Shown: positions 1 to 5,053 of the stretch, piece after piece
Numbering within the stretch: position 1 is the stretch's first letter
Layout of the letters: every line of letters begins with the position of its first letter
Assembly: GCA_029548025.1 (NCBI GenBank)
Contig: JAKPOE010000397.1
Location: 1-5,134, forward strand
Reading direction: 5' to 3'
DNA length: 5,134 nucleotides
Source: Spirochaetota bacterium
GTDB taxonomy: Bacteria > Spirochaetota > UBA4802 > UB4802
Program-made: the position numbers and the translations under genes
The notes under the pieces: model-generated
Seen by the model: the letters and a program-made list of their open reading frames with translations, nothing else
The model's database searches: none
Told to the model about the DNA's origin: nothing

Positions 1-1241
1 GCGGTTCATCAACAGGTGACGGACTGCGTTATGGCACTGAGGCATCGGTTGACGCGCATGGCAACCTTCCTCACACGCGCGTGGCAATGGCAGATCAGCG
101 CAAACCAATTGTAGTGTGGAATGTTACCAGAACATGCAATCTAAACTGTGTGCACTGTTATACGGATTCGCATAATAAAAAGTATGGTGAGCTTTCTACT
201 GATGAGGGGTTAACGCTTATTGATGATTTGGCAACATTTGGCATTCCCTCGCTTTTGTTTTCAGGTGGTGAGCCACTCATGCGCAGGGATATATTCAGGC
301 TTATAACAAAAGCAGCAGATAAAAACATCCGCCCGGTACTATCCACCAACGGTACATTAATTGACAGAGATAAAGCACGTGCCATAAAAGATGCAGGTAT
401 TGTCTATGTTGGTATAAGCCTGGACGGAATGGAGGATGTAAACGATACATTCAGGGGGATGGATGGCGCATTTAAAAAAGCCATGAAAGGCTTTGAAAAC
501 TGTATTGCAGTTGGGCAGCGCGTGGGATTACGATTGACATTAACCAAACGCAACTATGCCGACCTGCACAACATATTTGACTTCATTGAAAAAGAAGGGA
601 TTAACCGCGCCTGCTTTTACCATCTTGTCTATTCGGGGCGTGGCGGTTCACTGTTTGCAGACGACCTTTCATACTCTGAATCACGGCAGGCAATGGATAC
701 CATCATTGAGCGCACTGATGATTTTTTCAGACGGGGACTGGACATAAACATCCTTACGGTGGACAACCATGTTGACGGCGTTTATCTATATTTAAAGCTA
801 CTGCAAAAGGATGAGCAACAAGCTGCCAGCATAGCGCAACTTTTAACATGGAATGGCGGCGGAGCGTATTCAACCGGTGTTGGCATTGCCAATATTGATT
901 TTGAGGGAAATGTTCATCCCGATCAGTTCTGGCAGGATTACTCATTTGGCAATATTTTAACGCGAAGTTTTGCCGATATATGGATGGATGAAAGCAATCC
1001 ATTGATGAAGGGCCTCAAGCATAAGGCAGATTATATTAAAGGCAGATGCCGACTGTGCAAGTTTAAACCAATGTGCAACGGTTCCATGCGTGTGCGCGCC
1101 TATCGGGTATTTGGCGACCCATGGGCTCCCGACCCGCAGTGCTATCTTACTGATGAAGAGATAGGATTAACGCATGATACCATTATTGCATTAAAGGACG
1201 CTGGAGAGTACTATACAATGCCGGAGGAATTAGCACAATAG
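1..1241 (+). CDS. ahbC: AhbC-type radical SAM/SPASM enzyme, 12,18-didecarboxysiroheme deacetylase (5'-partial)
   Basis: The enzyme removes the two acetate side chains of 12,18-didecarboxysiroheme to give Fe-coproporphyrin III, a late step of the siroheme-dependent (Ahb) heme b pathway in the cytoplasm. Visible features: the radical SAM cluster motif CX3CX2C (Cys codons at 135, 147, 156), the GGEP SAM-binding motif (264-275), STNGT and GISLDG segments, and a C-terminal SPASM-like cysteine set (1047, 1056, 1074, 1140) for an auxiliary Fe-S cluster. The segment FYHLVYSGRG (615-644) and the VHPDQFW and WAPDP stretches fit AhbC better than NirJ, which as I recall has a YLSHLNYAGRG-like segment there. 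The GTG at 81 is not the true start: the frame is open from base 3, and the upstream residues include an LRYG and an LP element typical of AhbC N-termini. The true start therefore lies outside the window. AhbD or NirJ are the alternatives; family is certain, subtype likely. Confidence 0.88.
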   Translation, partial: GSSTGDGLRYGTEASVDAHGNLPHTRVAMADQRKPIVVWNVTRTCNLNCVHCYTDSHNKKYGELSTDEGLTLIDDLATFGIPSLLFSGGEPLMRRDIFRLITKAADKNIRPVLSTNGTLIDRDKARAIKDAGIVYVGISLDGMEDVNDTFRGMDGAFKKAMKGFENCIAVGQRVGLRLTLTKRNYADLHNIFDFIEKEGINRACFYHLVYSGRGGSLFADDLSYSESRQAMDTIIERTDDFFRRGLDINILTVDNHVDGVYLYLKLLQKDEQQAASIAQLLTWNGGGAYSTGVGIANIDFEGNVHPDQFWQDYSFGNILTRSFADIWMDESNPLMKGLKHKADYIKGRCRLCKFKPMCNGSMRVRAYRVFGDPWAPDPQCYLTDEEIGLTHDTIIALKDAGEYYTMPEELAQ

Positions 1242-1248
1242 CAAGCAT

Positions 1249-1893
1249 ATGGTGTATCCAATAATGTACAGGATAAAAGGCAAACACGTTGTGGTTATAG
1301 GTGCCGGTGAGGTTGCCTACCGCAAGGTGAAAGACCTTATTGCTGCGGGGGCGATAGTTACTGTGATAGCTCCCCATATAGGCAAAGATTTATCTGCACT
1401 TGCCAATGATCACAGTGTTACCATCATACAGCGCTTATACCAGAAAGGTGACTGTAAAGGTGCTGCACTTGTTTTTTCTGCCACCAACAACACAGAAGTA
1501 AACCAGCAGGTTTTTTATGAAGCATCTGAATTAAATATACCCATCAATGCCGTCGATGATCCCGATAACTCATCATTTTACGTGCCATCGTTTTTTACTC
1601 GTGGTAAACTGCTTGTAGCCGTGTCCACCGGTGGCGCATCTCCTGCAATGGCTGCGAAGGTACGCAGGCTCTTAGAACAAGCTATCCCGCAGGATATTGA
1701 ACAAGCCCTTGATGCATTAACTGCCATACGCAAACTATTGAAAGAAAACTTTCCCCATCTTACCAGCAATGAACGAAGTACTGTGTTGAAAACAATAGCT
1801 AACGATGAACATCTGATTGCACGGACAATTGCATCGCATAACAACAACACATTGCATGAATTGCTCAATGAATTATTGATGAATAAAAAATAA
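1249..1893 (+). CDS. Precorrin-2 dehydrogenase / sirohydrochlorin ferrochelatase (Met8/CysG N-terminal type)
   Basis: It oxidises precorrin-2 to sirohydrochlorin with NAD+ and, in bifunctional members, inserts iron to give siroheme. The 214-residue protein begins with the usual YPI element, then a Rossmann nucleotide-binding motif VVVIGAGEVA (residues 14-23), an AVDDPDNSSFYVP stretch (101-113) and AVSTGGASP (124-132). Asp103 aligns with the catalytic Asp of CysG/Met8 (Asp104/Asp141 as I recall), and Thr127 occupies the position of CysG Ser128. No uroporphyrinogen methyltransferase domain is fused, so a separate SUMT must exist. The gene starts 7 bases after ahbC. A stop at 1231 in this frame rules out a longer start. 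GGAGGA at 1223-1228 lies 20 bases upstream, too far for normal use, so translation probably depends on coupling with ahbC. The pair supplies and consumes siroheme-series intermediates. Dehydrogenase function is confident; chelatase activity is inferred. Confidence 0.88.
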   Translation: MVYPIMYRIKGKHVVVIGAGEVAYRKVKDLIAAGAIVTVIAPHIGKDLSALANDHSVTIIQRLYQKGDCKGAALVFSATNNTEVNQQVFYEASELNIPINAVDDPDNSSFYVPSFFTRGKLLVAVSTGGASPAMAAKVRRLLEQAIPQDIEQALDALTAIRKLLKENFPHLTSNERSTVLKTIANDEHLIARTIASHNNNTLHELLNELLMNKK

Positions 1894-1896
1894 TCC

Positions 1897-1927
1897 TTGA
1901 TTTTACTATACGTTACTGTTCTATGTA
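1897..1927 (+). promoter_or_regulatory. Weak candidate promoter for the STAS gene
   Basis: The 72 bases between the dehydrogenase stop and the STAS start are AT-rich. TTGATT (1897-1902) and TATGTA (1922-1927) resemble -35 and -10 boxes but with a 19-base spacer, so the match is poor. TATATA/TATAAA at 1932-1939 is an alternative -10. No terminator hairpin separates the STAS gene from the upstream pair, so read-through transcription is also possible. Confidence 0.22.
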
Positions 1928-1949
1928 ATTGTATATAAACATTGTGTAC

Positions 1950-1956
1950 AGGAGGT
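1950..1956 (+). promoter_or_regulatory. Shine-Dalgarno site that fixes the STAS start
   Basis: AGGAGGT is a near-perfect ribosome binding site placed 9 bases before the ATG at 1966. The in-frame TTG at 1942 lies upstream of this site, so starting there would put the ribosome binding site inside the coding region. The ATG at 1966 is therefore the start. Confidence 0.85.
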
Positions 1957-1965
1957 TATTTGTTC

Positions 1966-2292
1966 ATGGATATCAAACATGAAATAAAGGGTAACGTTCT
2001 TATTGTTTCTATAGAAGGAGAATTGACATCACCTCAAGCGCTTGATGTTGATAAAAAAATAATTAATGAAATCGAAAAAGAAAAAAAAGAACGGATTATC
2101 ATTGATTTGTCAAAACTGGATTTTATTGATTCTACCGGATTGGGTGTTCTTGTATCAATTAGATTATATTGTAAAAAGAATAAAATTTTATTTGCAACAG
2201 TTGGCGTTAAAGAAAAGGTAAAGCGTACATTTACCGTAACCGAAATGACATCGTTCCTCAATATTCATGATTCGATGGACAAACTGCTGTAG
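1966..2292 (+). CDS. STAS-domain protein, anti-sigma factor antagonist-like
   Basis: This 108-residue protein is a single STAS domain and nothing else. The order is an N-terminal beta pair (VLIVSIEGEL, residues 11-20), a charged helix rich in Lys and Glu, then IIIDLSKLDFIDSTGLGVLV (44-63) and a C-terminal helix. The DSTGL motif carries Ser56, at the position phosphorylated by partner kinases in RsbV/SpoIIAA-type antagonists. Known family members release a sigma factor by binding its anti-sigma kinase when unphosphorylated, and solo STAS proteins can also serve in other partner-switch or membrane systems. No kinase, phosphatase or sigma gene is next to it here, so the partner must lie elsewhere. 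The gene is more AT-rich than its neighbours and contains A7 (2053-2059) and A8 (2081-2088) runs. It has its own strong ribosome binding site. The domain is certain; the regulatory target is unknown. Confidence 0.9.
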   Translation: MDIKHEIKGNVLIVSIEGELTSPQALDVDKKIINEIEKEKKERIIIDLSKLDFIDSTGLGVLVSIRLYCKKNKILFATVGVKEKVKRTFTVTEMTSFLNIHDSMDKLL

Positions 2293-2299
2293 CATACAC

Positions 2300-2339
2300 A
2301 AGCATTAAACGCTTTTATTTTTTACTGCCATTGTAAAAA
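2300..2339. terminator. Weak candidate bidirectional terminator between convergent genes
   Basis: The 67-base gap between the convergent STAS and ROK genes has two small inverted repeats. AAGC/GCTT (2300-2303 with 2311-2314, 7-base loop) is followed by a T-rich tract through 2323. TTTTTAC/GTAAAAA (2319-2325 with 2333-2339) forms a 7-bp AT-rich stem. Both stems are weak, so this is a plausible rather than convincing intrinsic terminator. Confidence 0.3.
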
Positions 2340-2359
2340 CAAAAAGTATCGAGTAACCA

Positions 2360-3355
2360 TCAATTGAGCTTTATCATTCCTGGTGACTGCAGCCATGGAC
2401 TATAGGTTCGCCATTGCTCAATCCATGATGCTGGCATGACAAGGGCTAATGCAGCGATGTCAGCAATATACTGAAAGAGTGCGCTTTTTTCTATAATGAC
2501 ATTGTGGGATAGTACCTTAAATGATTGATAAAACTCTTCACGAATCATGGGCAGTAAAATATCACTATCGTTCATTACACTGCCGCCAAGGCTGATATAT
2601 TCTGTATCAACCATTGCATTAAGCGATGCCAATCCGCGGGCAAAATTACGAGCAGCTCGTTTAATTATTGCTATTGCTTTTTCATTGCCTTTACGGTAAT
2701 CGTCAAAGACAATCTTAGCTGAACTGCCATGATAATCCCGGGCAATAGCACTGCCCGAAGCTAACGCCTCTAAATCCCCATAATTTCCACATCCGCATTG
2801 CGGACCATCTTCAGCAATAAAGATATGCCCAAAATGCGGCGCATTCCCATTTTTACCGCGTATAAGCTTTCCATCAGCATATATACCGGCACCTATACCC
2901 GTGCTCCATGTTACATAAACAAGATTATCAATAAATTTACCTGCACCAAAAAGCTTTTCGGCAACCACTGATGCTACACAGTCATTTTCCACAATAACAT
3001 GCGGATATATGTTACATAAAAATTCTTCAAGTGCAATTGACTGCCAGTCATTAGGTAAGCGTCCACTGTCTGTTAAACCACCACATAAATTAGGGGCAAC
3101 AATTTCCTTATATACTCCGTTTCTCAAAAAGGGGCTGCATGTACTAACACCAACAGATTTAATCTCATCATATTGTATCTGTGCATTCTCAGCCGCAAGC
3201 TGTATTAATGCATACACCTGTTTTGGTATGGTAAAATTGTCACCATGTAACTGTGTTTGCTGATACACCCGTGATTTTATTCCGGTTACGTCAGCAATAG
3301 TTGCAATAATCTTTGTTCCGCCTATATCAACACCAGCAATATATTCGCTCATCAT
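2360..3355 (-). CDS. ROK-family sugar kinase-like protein with altered signature residues
   Basis: ROK proteins are ATP-dependent hexose/amino-hexose kinases or sugar-responsive repressors. This one has no N-terminal winged helix, so a kinase is expected. Numbered from the ATG at 3355 (331 residues): phosphate-1 loop DIGGTK (10-15), END (123-125) with the likely catalytic base Asp125, phosphate-2 segment STGIGAGI (151-158), and SLGGS near the C-terminus. Two departures from the ROK pattern stand out. The ExGH motif reads HFGH (174-177), losing the sugar-contacting Glu while keeping the zinc-ligand His177. The CxCGxxGC motif reads CGCGNYGD (187-194), with Asp194 replacing the third Cys. The start overlaps the queF stop as ATGATG; the second ATG (3352) is equally possible. 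No strong ribosome binding site precedes either, which suggests translational coupling. A longer reading beginning at 3418 would lie inside queF and is rejected. Substrate unknown. Confidence 0.85.
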   Translation of the reverse strand: MMSEYIAGVDIGGTKIIATIADVTGIKSRVYQQTQLHGDNFTIPKQVYALIQLAAENAQIQYDEIKSVGVSTCSPFLRNGVYKEIVAPNLCGGLTDSGRLPNDWQSIALEEFLCNIYPHVIVENDCVASVVAEKLFGAGKFIDNLVYVTWSTGIGAGIYADGKLIRGKNGNAPHFGHIFIAEDGPQCGCGNYGDLEALASGSAIARDYHGSSAKIVFDDYRKGNEKAIAIIKRAARNFARGLASLNAMVDTEYISLGGSVMNDSDILLPMIREEFYQSFKVLSHNVIIEKSALFQYIADIAALALVMPASWIEQWRTYSPWLQSPGMIKLN

Positions 3356-3744
3356 AGCTTTTTCTTGTTCCCTTTTACAGACGTTGTGGTGGCAAAGATG
3401 CCCCCGCGCGGAGCCCACTGTATGGACACCTCAATCCATTGTGGCTTTGCCGCATCAAATAAATCCTGAGCTATAACATCAGTAACATATTCCTGCCATA
3501 TAGATTTGTTACGCCATGCACCAAGATAGTTACGCACTGATTTGCTTTCCAGCAACAATTTAGCAGGTTTATAGCTGATAATCACGGTGCCCTGATCATG
3601 CCTGCCCGAAACAGGGCAAAGACTCTGGAACTCCGGATATTCCCACCTGACAATAGTTTCATGCCCTCTGGCAGGGATAGTATCAAAGATATACCCCTGC
3701 ACCTTCTCGATAACAGCATCGTTTGCTTTTGAATAATCAGTCAT
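3352..3744 (-). CDS. queF: NADPH-dependent 7-cyano-7-deazaguanine (preQ0) reductase, short type
   Basis: QueF reduces the nitrile of preQ0 to the amine preQ1, using NADPH, in the cytoplasmic queuosine tRNA-modification pathway. The 130-residue protein is the short, single-domain (B. subtilis-like) type. Visible are EFQSLCPVSG with the nucleophile Cys43, Asp50 seven residues on (matching the Cys55/Asp62 pair of the B. subtilis enzyme as I recall), the QueF signature ESKS...RN (66-79), Glu85, and the PRGGI segment (112-116). Where the B. subtilis enzyme has His-Glu (96/97), this protein has Gln84-Glu85. The C-terminus is short and lysine-rich. I start it at ATG 3744 because an AAGAG element sits 8 bases upstream; GTG 3753 would overlap that site. 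It is the first gene of a two-gene minus-strand unit with the ROK gene. No preQ1 riboswitch-like sequence was found in its leader. Confidence 0.93.
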   Translation of the reverse strand: MTDYSKANDAVIEKVQGYIFDTIPARGHETIVRWEYPEFQSLCPVSGRHDQGTVIISYKPAKLLLESKSVRNYLGAWRNKSIWQEYVTDVIAQDLFDAAKPQWIEVSIQWAPRGGIFATTTSVKGNKKKL

Positions 3745-3752
3745 GGTTAACA

Positions 3753-3757
3753 CTCTT
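3753..3757 (-). promoter_or_regulatory. Ribosome binding site of queF
   Basis: On the minus strand AAGAG, one base off AGGAG, lies 8 bases before the ATG at 3744 and 0-1 base from the alternative GTG at 3753. Spacing favours the ATG. Confidence 0.5.
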
Positions 3758-3793
3758 ACATTAATATGTTTTTATTACGATACATGAAGTACT

Positions 3794-3802
3794 ATTTTAG
3801 CA
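3794..3802 (-). promoter_or_regulatory. Candidate extended -10 promoter for queF-ROK
   Basis: On the minus strand the sequence TGCTAAAAT matches the extended -10 pattern TGnTATAAT with one mismatch, about 50 bases before the queF start. The -35 hexamer expected 17 bases further upstream (AGTGTG) is poor, which is tolerable with an extended -10. Confidence 0.35.
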
Positions 3803-3898
3803 AGTATTTTTTGTAACACACTATTTACAGCCTGACATATACTTATAGAGTAACTATCGCCAATAATACTTTTAATGTACAGTTATGATGGTGACATG

Positions 3899-3917
3899 AA
3901 TATTTTTTATAAATATT
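3899..3917. repeat. Perfect AT-only inverted repeat
   Basis: AATATTT (3899-3905) and AAATATT (3911-3917) form a perfect 7-bp inverted repeat around a 5-base TTTAT centre. It lies about 50 bases upstream of the TTGACA box of the DUF2279 gene. It could be a regulator site, or simply chance in AT-rich DNA. Confidence 0.35.
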
Positions 3918-3968
3918 GATACGTTTATTTGTATAGTTATTTTTTTAAAAAATATCGTTAATATTATC

Positions 3969-3995
3969 TTGACATTTAAAAATGCAATCTACAGT
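3969..3995 (+). promoter_or_regulatory. Candidate sigma-70-type promoter for the DUF2279 gene
   Basis: TTGACA (3969-3974) is a perfect -35 consensus. TACAGT (3990-3995) matches four of six -10 positions with a short 15-base spacer. It would leave an untranslated leader of roughly 55 bases before the ATG at 4058. The -35 is convincing, the -10 less so. Confidence 0.45.
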
Positions 3996-4044
3996 CTACC
4001 ACTCAATATTTTTTTTTGCGTATTAAATACTATATGAGTGTATA

Positions 4045-4049
4045 AAGGA
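4045..4049 (+). promoter_or_regulatory. Ribosome binding site of the DUF2279 gene
   Basis: AAGGA is placed 8 bases before the ATG at 4058. This supports that start, as does the signal peptide that begins immediately after it. Confidence 0.65.
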
Positions 4050-4057
4050 CACTGACC

Positions 4058-5053
4058 ATGAATAAGTATATTGCACAAGTAGCAGTTGTTACGCTTCTTG
4101 TTTTTTTTACATACTCAGCATTTGCTCAGGAAAATGGCTTAACTTCGCCGCCTTCCAGTGATATTCCTGTTAGCGATATACCAGATAACAATACTGCTGT
4201 TACCAATACACCTGATGCAACTGTTAACAATTCAACCAGTTCGTGGAATCCTTTTACCAAAGGCAATGGCCCAACAACACCTACATTAGCCATGTTTATT
4301 GCAGTCCCGGTTATTACAACAGTATATGGCATGGAAACATGGGATTGGGGCGAACAAAAAAATCCCGAGCTTGCTGATGAAGGTTTTTTTGGTAAGAATA
4401 CCGACTCTGGTGGTGCTGACAAAGCAGGACATGCCTATGCACACTATTTATCATTCAGGGTTTTTCATGCCTACTATGATTGGTCCGAAAATGGAAGAAA
4501 TACCAAGTGGTTTTATTCAATTGCGACAGCAACCTTTTTAGGTGTTTTTATAGAAGTTGGCGATGCATTCACCGGCAAATATGGATTTTCGTATGAAGAT
4601 GTTGTTGCCGATGTTGCCGGGATTGGTTTGGGTATACTATTAGAATATTCGCCAACACTGGACTCGCTTATTGGATTTAGCTGGCAGTATTGGCCTACTG
4701 AAGGCTACACCGACCGCTGGGGAGCAAACCCTTTGCACATGACAAGCGATTACAGCGGTGCAAAATATGTTCTTAATTTTAGATTAGCTGGACTGCAAAA
4801 TCTGGGTTTACGATTGCCCAACTTTTTGCGCTATATACAGCTTGATTTTGGCTATTTCACCCGCAACTATGTTCGCTGGGATAAAACCGACGATGACCCC
4901 TACCGAAGCCTGTACTTTGGCATCTCATTAAACTTCATGGATGTGGTAAAAGACTTTTTTGATAATCCCGAAAGCAGAACCTGTAAAATTTTGCAGCAAC
5001 CGTTTAAATATTACCATATACCGGCAGGATATAGCGGCGATTATAAAATATAA
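4058..5053 (+). CDS. Exported DUF2279 (YfiM-like) protein with low-complexity linker and beta-rich C-terminus
   Basis: The 331-residue protein has a clear Sec signal peptide (residues 1-23, cleavage after AFA). No Cys follows the cleavage site, so it is not a lipoprotein, unlike what is described for E. coli YfiM. Residues 26-75 form a linker rich in Thr, Asn, Ser, Pro and Asp. A hydrophobic segment (about 77-92) leads into the DUF2279-like core: GGADKAGHAYAHY (118-130), a second hydrophobic stretch (about 154-168), then FIEVGDAF (164-171) and YGFSYEDVVADVAG (175-188). The DKxGH plus E..D plus D...(N/D)..G arrangement recalls VanZ-like membrane proteins, an inferred likeness. The last ~95 residues contain alternating aromatic beta-strand-like segments (YVLNFRL, YIQLDFGYF, SLYFGISLNF), suggesting outer-membrane association. 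It stands alone with its own promoter. Biochemical function is unknown; family assignment is from motif recall. Confidence 0.75.
   Translation: MNKYIAQVAVVTLLVFFTYSAFAQENGLTSPPSSDIPVSDIPDNNTAVTNTPDATVNNSTSSWNPFTKGNGPTTPTLAMFIAVPVITTVYGMETWDWGEQKNPELADEGFFGKNTDSGGADKAGHAYAHYLSFRVFHAYYDWSENGRNTKWFYSIATATFLGVFIEVGDAFTGKYGFSYEDVVADVAGIGLGILLEYSPTLDSLIGFSWQYWPTEGYTDRWGANPLHMTSDYSGAKYVLNFRLAGLQNLGLRLPNFLRYIQLDFGYFTRNYVRWDKTDDDPYRSLYFGISLNFMDVVKDFFDNPESRTCKILQQPFKYYHIPAGYSGDYKI

Larger units (their letters stand above)
3745..4057. other. AT-rich divergent intergenic region
   Basis: This 313-base gap separates queF (leftward) from the DUF2279 gene (rightward). It is strongly AT-rich, with T6 (3807-3812), T6 (3903-3908), T7 followed directly by A6 (3940-3952) and T9 (4009-4017) runs that could bend the DNA. 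It should hold both divergent promoters; candidates are listed separately. I find no convincing gene, tRNA or riboswitch in it. The only short frame noticed is a 14-codon ATG frame near 3876 with no ribosome binding site. Confidence 0.8.

Noticed and set aside
158..1002. Antisense and out-of-frame frames inside ahbC (158-385 minus, 556-747 plus, 754-1002 minus)
   Set aside because: They lie wholly within a well-supported gene and their translations resemble no protein family.
1942..1965. TTG start at 1942 for the STAS protein
   Set aside because: The strong AGGAGGT at 1950-1956 would lie inside the coding sequence, and the ATG at 1966 has ideal spacing.
3356..3418. N-terminal extension of the ROK protein up to 3418
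   Set aside because: It overlaps the conserved 3' end of queF in another frame, has no ROK similarity, and the ROK core begins only 4-8 residues after the ATGs at 3355/3352.
3745..3800. preQ1 riboswitch in the queF leader
   Set aside because: The ~50-base leader lacks a preQ1-I-like stem with an A-rich tail and is too short and AT-rich for preQ1-II. I see no matching motif.
3876..3920. Short 14-codon ATG frame in the divergent intergenic region
   Set aside because: No ribosome binding site, AT-rich chance composition, and no recognisable peptide features.
3899..3952. Origin-like or CRISPR-like AT repeats
   Set aside because: The AT tracts are simple and irregular, with no spaced repeats or recognisable DnaA boxes.
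4126..4541. Overlapping frames inside the DUF2279 gene (4126-4422 minus, 4299-4541 plus)
   Set aside because: They are shadows of a gene with signal peptide, ribosome binding site and conserved motifs, and have no initiation signals of their own.
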